Assembly: GCA_963669315.1 (NCBI GenBank)
Contig: OY770021.1
Location: 1,488,001-1,552,000, forward strand
Direction of reading: 5' to 3'
Source of the DNA: SZUA-547 sp963669315
Lineage (GTDB): Bacteria; Pseudomonadota; Alphaproteobacteria; Rhodobacterales; Rhodobacteraceae
DNA length: 64,000 nt
Positions 34,133-42,968 of the stretch are shown here, in pieces. A program made the position numbers and the translations under genes. The number at the start of each line of letters is the position of its first letter. Position 1 is the first letter of the stretch. The notes beneath the pieces are model-generated. The model searched no databases and had not been told where the DNA came from. It was given only the letters and a program-made list of their open reading frames with translations.

Positions 34133-36000
34133 CCCGGAGCTCCGATCCGCGACACCTTTTCTTCATCCCACCACCAGACGTTGGGAAACCCGACCGATCG
34201 TGATGGGCCGGGCTCTGGTCGTCCAAACTTGTTCCAGTGAGCGATGCGCTCAAACGGCGTATAGAGCTGCAGGATCATGACATGGCTGTGGGTCAGCACC
34301 CGGTCGAGCGCACGGGTCGCGGCCGCCAACTCCTCTCGGCTCTGGGCGAAAATGATCGTCTCCACCAAGCTGTCGACGGCGGCGTTGGCCATCCCGGTGC
34401 GATTGCGCGACCCCACGGCCTTGGCCGCGTCCGATCCCCAAAACTCACGTTGTTCATTCCCGGGGCTTTCCGAATTGGAGACCCCGTGAACCACCATGTC
34501 CCAGTCATGCGCCGGATCCTGGAAAACCCGACGGATGTACTGCGCGTCGTCCCGCTCCTCGATCTCGGCGTCGATGCCGAGGCGCTTGAGGTTCTGCAGG
34601 AACGGATCCAGCACCCGCGACTGGGTCGTGTTCGACTGCGCGATCAGGAACCGAAGTCTGAACTGCTCTCCCGTCACATCCACGAGCTTACCGTCGACGA
34701 CCGACCAGCCAGCCTCTTTCAATAACCGTGTGCTTTCCCGCAGAGCGCGGCGGTTGCGCCCCGAGCCATCGCTTGTCACTGGCGTATAGGCGGCGGTGAA
34801 CACTTCCTCCGGCAACTCTTCCCGGAATGGCTCCAACAACGCCAACTCCGCCCCTTCGGGCGCGCCCTGAGGCGTCAGGTCGGCGGAGCCCTGAAAATAA
34901 CTCGACGGGCGAGCGTACTGATCGAAATAGATCTTCGCATTAGTCCACTCGAAATCGAACTGAAGCGAGATCGCTTTGCGCACCCGAAGATCGCGAAACT
35001 GCCGCCGACGCAGATTGAATGCGAATGTCTGCACCCGTTTTGGCCCTTCGAGCCGGATTTCCTGCTTAACCACATCGCCGCGCTTCACAGCTGGAAACTC
35101 GTACTTTTCCGCCCAGTTCGATGCGCTGTTCTCGGCCCGGTAATCAATGATCCCGGATTTGAACGCCTCGAACGCCGCCGTGCCGTCGCGAAAATACTCC
35201 CAGCGCAGCGTATCGAAATTGTTCTGGCCGACTCTGACCGGCAGGTCGGCGCCCCAATAGTCGGCGACCCGCTCATATGCGACGAAGCGGTTCGCCTCAA
35301 AACCTGAGACCTTGTAGACGCCCGAACCCATCATCGGCTCCAGAGCGCTCTCCTCAAACTTCCGCGTCTCCCACCAATGTTTGGGCAGGACCATAAGCTG
35401 GCCCATGATATGCGGCAGCTCCCGATTTCCGGACTGGTCGAAGTCAAAGCGCACAACTCCATCTCCCAGATCACGCGCGCCGGTCACATTGGCGTAATAG
35501 AGCCGATAGAACGGATCGCCTTTCTGCTTCAGCGTCTCAAGCGTCCAGATGACGTCCTCTACCGTAACCGGCCGGCCATCCCACCAGCGCGCCTGATCCC
35601 GCAGTTTGAAAGCCACCCAAGAGTGATCCTCCGGATGCTCGAACCATTCGGCCAGAAGCCCGTAATGGGTTGAGCCTTCGTCAAGGCTGGCCGTCATCAG
35701 CTGTTCGAATACGAAGCCGGCGCCGATCGCGGGCGTGCCCTTGACGATGAACGGGTTGAAGCTGTCGAAACCGCCGCTTGTGGCCAGGCGCACCGTTCCG
35801 CCCTTGGGGGCGTTCGGGTTCACATAACCGAACCGTGCGAAGTCCACAGGATATCCGGGTTCGCCGATCAGAGAGCCGCCATGCGCGCGGATCACGCCGG
35901 TGCCTTCGGCGCGCGCCAGTCCAAAAAGCGTCGGCGGAGCGGCCGTAATCGCGGCCGCTGCGGCGGACAGTCTGTAGAACTGTCGACGCGTAATCTTCAC
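34129..36000 (-). CDS. yejA: YejA-like extracellular peptide-binding protein (Tat-exported copy)
   Basis: 623-aa SBP_bac_5 protein. I place the start at GTG 36000 (VKITRRQFYRLS) because GGGGAG lies 8 bases upstream and this gives a twin-arginine signal (Arg5-Arg6) followed by an Ala-rich helix; the frame is open to 36075 without a better site. Conserved blocks: HGGSLIGEPGYPVDFARFGY, VNPNAPKGG, FNPFIVKG, LQLYTPFERIAHWNKFG. First gene of the yej-type operon. Two binding proteins exported by different routes (Tat and Sec) feed one transporter. Confidence 0.88.
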   Translation of the reverse strand: MKITRRQFYRLSAAAAAITAAPPTLFGLARAEGTGVIRAHGGSLIGEPGYPVDFARFGYVNPNAPKGGTVRLATSGGFDSFNPFIVKGTPAIGAGFVFEQLMTASLDEGSTHYGLLAEWFEHPEDHSWVAFKLRDQARWWDGRPVTVEDVIWTLETLKQKGDPFYRLYYANVTGARDLGDGVVRFDFDQSGNRELPHIMGQLMVLPKHWWETRKFEESALEPMMGSGVYKVSGFEANRFVAYERVADYWGADLPVRVGQNNFDTLRWEYFRDGTAAFEAFKSGIIDYRAENSASNWAEKYEFPAVKRGDVVKQEIRLEGPKRVQTFAFNLRRRQFRDLRVRKAISLQFDFEWTNAKIYFDQYARPSSYFQGSADLTPQGAPEGAELALLEPFREELPEEVFTAAYTPVTSDGSGRNRRALRESTRLLKEAGWSVVDGKLVDVTGEQFRLRFLIAQSNTTQSRVLDPFLQNLKRLGIDAEIEERDDAQYIRRVFQDPAHDWDMVVHGVSNSESPGNEQREFWGSDAAKAVGSRNRTGMANAAVDSLVETIIFAQSREELAAATRALDRVLTHSHVMILQLYTPFERIAHWNKFGRPEPGPSRSVGFPNVWWWDEEKVSRIGAPG

Positions 36001-36189
36001 TTCAAACGCTCCCCGTCTCACGCAAACCCGGTCTGTGACCGCGCGGACTCCCGACTGGCGCCGACCACCCCTCAAGCGTTAGAGCCGAGGGGCACCCGTT
36101 TCAAGATGAAGCGGCGATATGATGGCCGATCGTGGCGAGATTTTGCGCGCCGCCCCCGCCGTCGCGGCAATGTGATGCGCCGCGATCCG

Positions 36190-36228
36190 CACAAAGTAAG
36201 AAAGCCGCGAGCAACGCTCACGGCTTTC
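36190..36228 (-). terminator. intrinsic terminator after the triple cytochrome gene
   Basis: On the minus strand GAAAGCCGTGAGC-GTT-GCTCGCGGCTTTC forms a 13-bp stem with one T:G pair, followed by TTACTTTG. It lies 25 bp after the cytochrome stop and upstream of the yej operon, isolating the two. Confidence 0.8.
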
Positions 36229-36252
36229 GATGCAAGAATCGACCCGACAAGC

Positions 36253-37647
36253 CTAATTTGCGCCCAGATACTGGATCAGCGCCGCGCGGTCGGCTTCTTT
36301 TTTCAGACCCGGGAAGGCCATCTTGGTGCCTGGCGCGAAATCCTTCGGCTTGGTCAGGAACGCATCCAGATTCGCCGCGTCCCAGACGCCCTCCACGCTC
36401 GTCAGGGCGTCCGAATACTTGAAGCCATCGACCGCGGCGATGTCGGCGCCAACTATGCCAGCCAGACTCGGACCAACGCCGTTCTTGCCAGCCTCCAGCT
36501 TGTGACAAGCCTTGCATTTTTTGAATGCCTTCTCACCCTTCTTCAGCATCGCGGGATCCACTTCCGCAGGGGCTTCGGCGACTGCGGTTTCGACCGGAGC
36601 TTCCGCCGTCTCTTCAGTGGGCGTGGCGGCGGCCTCCTTAACGGGCGCTTCGGCGGCCACTTCGCCAGCCGGACTGAGATATGCGATGACAGCGATGCGG
36701 TCGTCTTCTTTTTTCAGGCCCGGAAACGCCATCTTGGTGCCCGGCGCAAAATCTTTCGGCTTGGCCAGGAACGCGTCCAAATTGGCGGCGTCCCAGACGC
36801 CGTCAATGCCCGTCAGAGCTTCCGAATACTTGAATCCGTCCACCGAGGCGATGTCCTTGCCAACCACGCCGTGAAGGCTGGGCCCAACGCCGTTCTTACC
36901 AGCCTCCAGCTTGTGGCATGCCTTGCACTTCTTGAAGGCCTTCTCGCCCGCCTTAAGCAACTTCGGGTCAGCAGCGGCGGGCGCGGCGGCGGTCTCGACC
37001 GGGGCTTCTGCAGGCGCGTCTTCCGCCGGCGCGTCCGAAGGGGCCGCGTCGGTCGCGGCCTCTTCCATCGGCGCGGCGGCGGCCTCCTCAACCGGCGCGG
37101 CCTCGGCCGCCGGCGCCTCGATCGGCGCGTCGCCCGCCTGATTGAGATAGGCCATGACATTGGCGCGGTCCGTCGCCTTCTTCAGGCCTGCGAATCCCAT
37201 CTTGGTGCCCGGCGCGACGCCCTTTGGATTGGTCAGGAACGCATCCATCTGCTCCCACGTCCAGCCGCCGTCCAGCGCGCCCAGATCGCCCGAATATCCA
37301 AACCCGTCGATCGAGGCGATGTCGCGGCCCATCACGTTCCAGAGCGAGGGGCCGACGCCGTTGGCGCCCGCTTCGACCTTGTGGCAGGCCGAGCACTTCT
37401 TGAAGACTTTCTCACCCTTTTTCAGATCCGCCGCGGCCAGCAACTCGGGCAGGGTCGGCTCAGCCGCGCCTCCACCGCCGCCTTCGCCATCGGTCTCGAT
37501 CTTGTAGGCGGCCGTTTCCAGATGTTCCGGATGGAACAGGCCGTCATGCATCACCGCATTCAAACCCAGATAGGCGAGAAGCATTACGCAGCCGGCGCCG
37601 CCGTATTTTGCGATTGTCATCGAGTCCATGGAATCGACCTTGTTCAT
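36253..37647 (-). CDS. membrane-anchored cytochrome c with three tandem haem domains
   Basis: 464 aa from ATG at 37647 (ATG at 37629 also possible). N-terminal anchor helix at about 14-33 resembles CycM (cytochrome c552). Three class I cytochrome c domains follow with haem motifs CSACH (85-89), CKACH (241-245) and CKACH (378-382), each with a distal Met ligand in GTKMxF. They are joined by Ala/Pro/Glu-rich linkers of 50-60 residues. Domains 2 and 3 are nearly the same (about four fifths identical by eye); domain 1 is more diverged. The usual CycM has one haem domain, so this is an expanded electron-transfer protein, probably between bc1 and an oxidase (inference). Confidence 0.88.
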   Translation of the reverse strand: MNKVDSMDSMTIAKYGGAGCVMLLAYLGLNAVMHDGLFHPEHLETAAYKIETDGEGGGGGAAEPTLPELLAAADLKKGEKVFKKCSACHKVEAGANGVGPSLWNVMGRDIASIDGFGYSGDLGALDGGWTWEQMDAFLTNPKGVAPGTKMGFAGLKKATDRANVMAYLNQAGDAPIEAPAAEAAPVEEAAAAPMEEAATDAAPSDAPAEDAPAEAPVETAAAPAAADPKLLKAGEKAFKKCKACHKLEAGKNGVGPSLHGVVGKDIASVDGFKYSEALTGIDGVWDAANLDAFLAKPKDFAPGTKMAFPGLKKEDDRIAVIAYLSPAGEVAAEAPVKEAAATPTEETAEAPVETAVAEAPAEVDPAMLKKGEKAFKKCKACHKLEAGKNGVGPSLAGIVGADIAAVDGFKYSDALTSVEGVWDAANLDAFLTKPKDFAPGTKMAFPGLKKEADRAALIQYLGAN

Positions 37648-37787
37648 TAACTTCGAGGCCGCGGGCGCCGCCCGCCCGCATCCCTGCGATCTATAAGCTT
37701 TCAGCACGCGCGCGCAAGTCGTATAAGGCGCGACCTATCGCCTGCGGCGACTGTCGCGGCGTGCATCGAGACGAAGGAAACCATCCC

Positions 37788-38654
37788 ATGACCGCCGCGT
37801 CTACGCCTGTCGATCCGAAGAACGCCATCGCCTATCAGGGTGAACCTGGCGCGTTTTCGCATCAGGCGTGCCGAGAGGTGTTTCCGGAAATGGAGCCGGT
37901 CGCCTGCCCGTCTTTCGAGGAAGCGATCGCCGAGGTCAGGAACGGCGACGCCAGGCTCGCCATGCTGCCGGTAGAAAACTCCACCTATGGCCGCGTCGCC
38001 GATATTCACCACCTGCTGCCCGAATCGGGCCTCTACATCATCGCGGAGCATTTCGTGCCGGTCCGCATTCAGCTGCTGGGCGTGCCCGGCGCGAAACTGG
38101 AGGACATTCGCGAGGCGCAGAGCCATACGGTGCTGCTGGGGCAGTGCCGGAAGTTTCTCAGGGACCACGGAATCACACCGGTCGTCGGCGCAGACACCGC
38201 GGGCTCGGCCAAGCAGATTGCAGAGGAGGGCGTGGTCAACCGGGCGGCGCTGGCCTCGCGGTTGGCGGGCGAGACCTATGGCCTGACCTCGCTGGCCCAC
38301 GATATCGAGGACACGACCCACAACACCACACGATTCCTGGTGATGTCGCGCCAGAAGATCGAGGCGGACCCGACCGAAGGGCCGGCGATCACCAGCTTCG
38401 TGTTCCGGGTGCGCAATGTGCCCGCCGCGCTCTACAAGGCGATGGGCGGGTTCGCGACCAATGGCGTGAACATGGTCAAGCTGGAAAGCTATATGATCAA
38501 CGGGTCGTTCTCGGCGACCCAGTTCTACGCCGATATCGAGGGGCACCCCGACGACCGCAGCGTGCAGCTGGCGCTGGAAGAGCTGGGCTTCTTCACGTCG
38601 TATCTGCGCGTGTTGGGGACGTATCCGCGCCATCCGCGCCGGGATGAGCGGTAG
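37788..38654 (+). CDS. pheA: prephenate dehydratase
   Basis: Converts prephenate to phenylpyruvate in phenylalanine synthesis. 288 aa: catalytic domain from AIAYQGEPGAFSHQA (near 13-27) with NTTRFLVM carrying the catalytic Thr-Arg-Phe, then a regulatory ACT domain (about 200-280) with KLESYMINGSF, where family members bind phenylalanine. ATG at 37788 has AAGGAA 8 bases upstream; the open frame back to 37608 overlaps the divergent cytochrome gene and is rejected. Monofunctional (no chorismate mutase domain). Confidence 0.95.
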   Translation: MTAASTPVDPKNAIAYQGEPGAFSHQACREVFPEMEPVACPSFEEAIAEVRNGDARLAMLPVENSTYGRVADIHHLLPESGLYIIAEHFVPVRIQLLGVPGAKLEDIREAQSHTVLLGQCRKFLRDHGITPVVGADTAGSAKQIAEEGVVNRAALASRLAGETYGLTSLAHDIEDTTHNTTRFLVMSRQKIEADPTEGPAITSFVFRVRNVPAALYKAMGGFATNGVNMVKLESYMINGSFSATQFYADIEGHPDDRSVQLALEELGFFTSYLRVLGTYPRHPRRDER

Positions 38655-38657
38655 CGA

Positions 38658-39530
38658 TCACGCCGCCAGAAGTTCGGCGACTCGCGCGGCTGTTTCAGCC
38701 GCCGGGCTCGCCAACTCCATGACGAGGGCGTTGCCGTTCTCGACGGTTAGTGCGAATGGCGCGATCAGTTCACCGGCCTTCAGCAGACTGCGCACCAGCG
38801 GCGCATGGCCGATCAGAACGCCTGCGCCGCTTTTGGCCTCTTCAACCGCGAGACTGTAGAGCGAGAAAACCGGACCACGCATTGTGCTCGGCTGCTGCAG
38901 CCCCGCGCCGCGCATCCAAACCGACCAATCCTCAGCCCAGACAGAATCGCGCAACAGGGTCTCATCCCTGAGATGGGCGTGCGAGCGCAAGCGTTTGGCT
39001 ACCTCTGGCGCGCAGACAGGAAAAAGCGCGTCCTCAGCCAAGATACGTTCAGTTTCGGCGCCAGTCGGCGCTCGCAGGAACAGGCTAAGGTCAAAGGCTT
39101 CGCGGCTCAGATTGGGCTGGGTCTCCATCGCTGTAATCGAGATCGCGCAATCTGGCAGTGACTCGCGAACCATTGGCATCCGGGGAGCGAGCCAAAGCTG
39201 TGCAACCGCCGGCAGCGCGGCAATATTGACCGTCGCCTGCCCGGCGCGGGCGCGCAGTCGCCGCTGCGCCGCGCCCAGCGCGTCGAAGGCATCGCAAAAA
39301 TCCACGGCCACGGATTCTCCCAGCGGCGTCAGCGCGACGCCCTGCGAACGCCGTTCGAACAGCGGTTCGCCCGCCCAGTCCTCCAATGATTTGACATGCT
39401 GAGAGACAGCGCCGGGCGTGACGCACAGCTCCTCAGCCGCTGACTTGAAGCCGCCAAGCCGCGCGGCCGCCTCGAAGGCGCGCAAGGCATTCAGATGGGG
39501 GCCTCTCGGCCTGGGAGGAGCAATTGGCAT
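38658..39530 (-). CDS. LysR family transcriptional regulator
   Basis: 290 aa. N-terminal winged HTH (about 12-70): LRAFEAAARLGGFKSAAEEL, CVTPGAVSQHVKSLE, LFERRSQGVALTPLG. The effector domain follows, GcvA-like in its start (NIAALPAVAQLWLAPRM). It is divergent from the SHMT-like gene across 102 bp and very probably regulates it. Convergent with pheA, with a 3-bp gap. Confidence 0.9.
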   Translation of the reverse strand: MPIAPPRPRGPHLNALRAFEAAARLGGFKSAAEELCVTPGAVSQHVKSLEDWAGEPLFERRSQGVALTPLGESVAVDFCDAFDALGAAQRRLRARAGQATVNIAALPAVAQLWLAPRMPMVRESLPDCAISITAMETQPNLSREAFDLSLFLRAPTGAETERILAEDALFPVCAPEVAKRLRSHAHLRDETLLRDSVWAEDWSVWMRGAGLQQPSTMRGPVFSLYSLAVEEAKSGAGVLIGHAPLVRSLLKAGELIAPFALTVENGNALVMELASPAAETAARVAELLAA

Positions 39531-39538
39531 TGATCTTA

Positions 39539-39556
39539 GGCTTAGTTTTTCTAGCC
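39539..39556. promoter_or_regulatory. possible LysR operator between the divergent genes
   Basis: GGCTTAG-TTTTT-CTAGCC is an imperfect inverted repeat in the 102-bp intergenic region, 8 bp from the LysR start. It is in the usual location for an autoregulatory LysR site, though the canonical T-N11-A form is not exact. Confidence 0.3.
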
Positions 39557-39632
39557 CGACTTTTTAGCAAAACTGGTTTGCGCCGTCCATCGCCCGTCGT
39601 CATGCTCGCCTGCAATCAGACAGGAGGCCGCA

Positions 39633-40949
39633 ATGCTGGCTCGACGAAACTGGGTTCCCGCTTCAAGTGAGGACTGGATCACCGATGTGGCGACGCGAAC
39701 GGCGAGAGGAAACTCGGCCGAAATTGATGCACGCCTTCACGCGCTGGCGATTGAGAACCAGGAAATTCACCAACGAGAGTGCTTCAATCTGAATCCGGCG
39801 ACCAATGTGATGAATCCGCGAGCCGAGGCGATACTGTCTTCGGGGATCGGATCTCGCCCTTCGCTCGGCTATCCGCGCGACAAATACGAGATGGGGCTGG
39901 AGGCGATTGAAGAGATCGAGGTCATCGCCGCCGAACTCTGCGCCGAGGTGTTCAACGCGAAATTCGCCGAGATCCGCGTCCCCTCCGGCGCCATCGCCAA
40001 TCTCTATGGCTTCATGGCGACCTGCAAACCGGGCGACGCGATCATCGCCCCTCCCGCCGCGATCGGCGGCCATGTCACCCATCACGCCGCGGGTTGCGCC
40101 GGACTCTACGGGCTGAGGACGACCCCCGCCCCGGTGAATGCGGATGGCTACACGATCGACATTGACGCGCTTCGCGATCTGTCGCGCGAGGTAAAACCAC
40201 AGCTGATCGCCGTTGGCGCCAGCCTGAACCTGTTCGAGCACCCCGTCTTCGAAGTACGCGAGATCGCCGACGAGGTGGGCGCAAAGGTGCTTTTCGATGC
40301 CGCGCATCAATGCGGGATCATCGCCGGCAAGGCCTGGCGCGATCCCCTGGCGGAGGGCGCGCATCTGATGACGATGAGCACCTATAAGAGCCTCGGCGGC
40401 CCGGCGGGCGGACTGATCGTCAGCAACGACGCCGCGATCGCCGAGCGGCTGGACGCCATCGCGTTTCCAGGCATGACGGCGAATTTCGACGCGGCTAAAT
40501 CGGCGGCGCTGGCGCTTTCCATGCTCGACTGGCGCGAATACGGGCGGGCCTATGCGGCCGAGATGATTGCGGTCGCCAAAGCCTTTGCGGCGACGTTCGA
40601 CGCCGAGGGGCTGCCGGTTTTCGCCAAGGCGCGCGACTTCACCGACTCGCACCAGTTTGCAGTCGAAGCGGCTGCGTTCGGCGGCGGTCAAGCGGCGTCG
40701 AAGAAACTGCGCAAGGCCGGGTTCCTCGCCTGCGGCATCGGCCTGCCAATCGCGGAGGTTCCGGGCGATATGAACGGGCTGCGGATCGGCACGCCGGAGC
40801 TTGTGCGCTGGGGGATGCGCGTCGATGACGTCTCCGAGATCGCTGCGCTGGTCGCCGAGGCGTTGCGGTCCGATACGCCTGAGGCGCTGGCGGAGCAGAC
40901 CCGCGCGCTCAGGGCCAAATATCAGACAATGCGCTTCGTAAACGGCTGA
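39633..40949 (+). CDS. serine hydroxymethyltransferase-like PLP enzyme
   Basis: 438-aa fold type I PLP enzyme related to GlyA. It keeps CFNLNPATNVMNPRAE, PSGAIANLYGFMA, DAAHQCGIIAG (PLP-binding Asp and His) and the lysine motif MSTYKSLGGPAGG, where true SHMT has TTTTHKTLRGPRGG. The altered lysine motif and divergence elsewhere argue for a paralogue acting on another beta-hydroxy or alpha-methyl amino acid. AGGAGG lies 6 bases upstream of ATG. Divergent from its probable LysR regulator. Confidence 0.78.
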   Translation: MLARRNWVPASSEDWITDVATRTARGNSAEIDARLHALAIENQEIHQRECFNLNPATNVMNPRAEAILSSGIGSRPSLGYPRDKYEMGLEAIEEIEVIAAELCAEVFNAKFAEIRVPSGAIANLYGFMATCKPGDAIIAPPAAIGGHVTHHAAGCAGLYGLRTTPAPVNADGYTIDIDALRDLSREVKPQLIAVGASLNLFEHPVFEVREIADEVGAKVLFDAAHQCGIIAGKAWRDPLAEGAHLMTMSTYKSLGGPAGGLIVSNDAAIAERLDAIAFPGMTANFDAAKSAALALSMLDWREYGRAYAAEMIAVAKAFAATFDAEGLPVFAKARDFTDSHQFAVEAAAFGGGQAASKKLRKAGFLACGIGLPIAEVPGDMNGLRIGTPELVRWGMRVDDVSEIAALVAEALRSDTPEALAEQTRALRAKYQTMRFVNG

Positions 40950-41176
40950 CGCCGGGCGGTCAGACCCCCGCGCGCGCCGCGTCGATCACCGCCTGCGCCT
41001 CGGCGACGGTCTGCAAAACACGCAGGCGGACTCCGCCAACCGGCACAATCGCGTGTACCCCGCTCCCCGCCTCTCCGGGGCGCGGCGGCTCGGCCTCCCC
41101 GGATTTCGCTGCATCGAACCAAAGAGGGCGGTTCTTTATTCCGGTCAGCACTGCGAAAGTCGGCGTATCCGCTTTA

Positions 41177-41180
41177 AGGG
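41177..41180. repeat. target-site duplication, left copy (AGGG)
   Basis: AGGG immediately outside the left IS end, repeated at 42729-42732 outside the right end. Collapsing the pair restores the split gene's reading frame. Confidence 0.85.
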
Positions 41181-41199
41181 GATTCCGTTGAAAAAGTCG
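41181..41199 (+). repeat. IS left inverted repeat
   Basis: GATTCCGTTGAAAAAGTCG; the mismatches to the right end are at positions 5 and 6. Confidence 0.9.
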
Positions 41200-41257
41200 C
41201 TCTTGCTCGGTGGCCGACTGGCTGATTCACTTCCGATATAGATGGAGGCGGATCGCG

Positions 41258-42640
41258 ATGATGGGACCGAAACAGGAAGCGCAGTCAGCGTTGTTCTATG
41301 AGTTCTCGTTGGAGGATCACGTCCCGCAGGATCACCTGCTGCGGTCGATTGATCAGTTTGTTGATCTGAGCGGCATCCGCCCGCATCTGGCGGACTTTTA
41401 CAGCCACACGGGACGTCCGTCGGTTGATCCGGAATTGCTGATCCGGATGCTGCTGGTGGGCTATTGCTTTGGGATCAGGTCTGAGCGGCGGCTTTGCGAA
41501 GAGGTCCATCTGAACCTGGCCTATCGCTGGTTCTGCCGCCTTGATCTGACCGACCGGATTCCGGATCATTCCACCTTCTCCAAGAACCGCCATGGCCGCT
41601 TCCGCGAGAGCGACCTGTTGCGTCACGTATTCGAGACGACTGTTGCGCGATGCATGGAGGAGGGCCTCGTCAGCGGACAGGGCTTTGCAGTGGACGCCAG
41701 CCTGATCGTTGCGGACGTCCAAAAGCAGAACTCAAGCAACCCGGAGGATTGGAAGGCCAGAGAGATCGACCCGGACCAAGCGCCTCGGGCGGTTCGCGAA
41801 TATCTCGACACCCTGGACGACGAAGCCTTTGGCGCGGCCACCGCCGCCAAGCCCAAGTTCACGGCGCATGCGGATCCCGCCAGCCAATGGACGGCGGCCC
41901 GCAAAGGGCCTGCATTCTTTGCTTATTCAGACAACTACCTGATCGACACGGATCACGGCGTCATCGTTGATGTGGACGCCAGTCGCTCGAACAAGTCCGC
42001 CGAGGTGGGCACAATGCGCAAGATGATTGACCGCACCCAAGCCCGTTTCGGCCTGAAGCCGGATTGGTTGGCGGCCGACACCGCATACGGCTCGTCCGAC
42101 AACCTCGTCTGGCTGACAATAAAGCGGCAGATCCTCCCGTTCATCCCGGTCTTCGACAAATCGGAGCGCAAGGACGGAACCTGGTCCCGATCCGACTTCA
42201 CCTGGGACGAGGACGACGACCGCTATATCTGCCCGGAAGGAAATGAACTCCGTCACACCAGGCGGCGATACTCCGATCCCGCCCGAACGGCGCCAGGATT
42301 GAAAGCGCGCAAATACCGGGCCCTGAAAGCCGATTGCCTGAACTGCCCATCGAAAGCCAAATGCTGCCCGAACACAGACGTGCGCGCCATCAACCGAGAG
42401 AAGTTCGAGATCGTCAGAGATTTTGCGCGGCGCTGCGTGGGTTCAGCGTTCAACCCGACCGCGCAGAAGCGACGAAAGAAAGTTGAGATGCTGTTCGCCC
42501 ACCTCAAGCGCATCCTCGGGCTGGGACGGCTCCGATTACGAGGGCCATGTGGCGTCCAGGACGAATTCACCCTCGCAGCAGCAGCACAAAACCTCCGGAA
42601 ACTGGCGAAACTCAAGCCGATGGCGCCCGTCGCCGGATAA
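41258..42640 (+). CDS. IS1182-family transposase
   Basis: 460-aa DDE transposase. An N-terminal DUF772-type region (HTGRPSVDPELLIRMLLVGY, IRSERRLCEEVHLNLAYRWF) precedes the catalytic core with D in AVDASLIVAD, D in AADTAYGS and E in KKVEMLFAHLKRI. A Cys cluster CLNCPSKAKCCP lies between the last two. ATG at 41258 has GGAGG 9 bases upstream; the frame is open to 41210. No frameshift or stop, so it is probably functional. Confidence 0.93.
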   Translation: MMGPKQEAQSALFYEFSLEDHVPQDHLLRSIDQFVDLSGIRPHLADFYSHTGRPSVDPELLIRMLLVGYCFGIRSERRLCEEVHLNLAYRWFCRLDLTDRIPDHSTFSKNRHGRFRESDLLRHVFETTVARCMEEGLVSGQGFAVDASLIVADVQKQNSSNPEDWKAREIDPDQAPRAVREYLDTLDDEAFGAATAAKPKFTAHADPASQWTAARKGPAFFAYSDNYLIDTDHGVIVDVDASRSNKSAEVGTMRKMIDRTQARFGLKPDWLAADTAYGSSDNLVWLTIKRQILPFIPVFDKSERKDGTWSRSDFTWDEDDDRYICPEGNELRHTRRRYSDPARTAPGLKARKYRALKADCLNCPSKAKCCPNTDVRAINREKFEIVRDFARRCVGSAFNPTAQKRRKKVEMLFAHLKRILGLGRLRLRGPCGVQDEFTLAAAAQNLRKLAKLKPMAPVAG

Positions 42641-42709
42641 CCAGTCCGGCTGGCCGTGGATTGCGTGTTCAAAGCAAGCCGGCAGCCAAAGCGCAGGCGC
42701 CAAATCCAA

Positions 42710-42728
42710 CGACTTTTTCAACAAAATC
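42710..42728 (-). repeat. IS right inverted repeat
   Basis: Reverse complement reads GATTTTGTTGAAAAAGTCG, matching the left end at 17 of 19 positions. Confidence 0.9.
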
Positions 42729-42732
42729 AGGG
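42729..42732. repeat. target-site duplication, right copy (AGGG)
   Basis: Matches 41177-41180. Confidence 0.85.
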
Positions 42733-42968
42733 CAGAACCGACGGCCGCGATTTCCTCGGTCACCAAAAGCTGCGGCTTGAAAAGGGTGGAGCCGGATTGG
42801 CCGCCGATCTCCCAAGAGAATGCGGGTCTCGCCCGCAATTTCGAGCCTGGGGGAACGTCGACGCTCTCTCCGTTTGGTCGGGTGAATGTCGCCATAGCGG
42901 GGTCTCACCCAATTGGTTCGCTCGCCCTGATTGAAAGGCAGAATCATAAATCAATCAAGGGGGCTACG

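Larger units (their letters stand above)
41181..42728 (+). mobile_element. IS1182-family insertion sequence, complete
   Basis: 1,548-bp element bounded by 19-bp inverted repeats (41181-41199 and 42710-42728) that agree at 17 positions, with one transposase gene and a flanking 4-bp duplication. All parts are intact, suggesting a recent insertion and a potentially active copy. Confidence 0.92.
40960..42895 (-). pseudogene. 127-aa conserved-looking gene split by the IS1182-family insertion
   Basis: The minus strand from ATG 42895 (MATFTRPNGESVDVPPGSKL) is open to the IS right end at 42729, and a separate fragment (VLTGIKNRPLWFDAAKSGE... to the stop at 40960) lies beyond the left end. Removing 41181-42728 and one AGGG copy joins 167 nt to 217 nt, giving 384 nt: a single in-frame reading frame of 127 codons plus stop. 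That the frame is restored exactly is strong support. I do not recognise the protein. It now encodes only a truncated product and is likely inactive. Confidence 0.88.

Noticed and set aside
35881..37650. Plus-strand frame of 589 codons with apparent internal repeats
   Set aside because: The repeats are the mirror image of the triplicated haem domains on the minus strand; the product is Arg/Gly-rich with no ribosome site.
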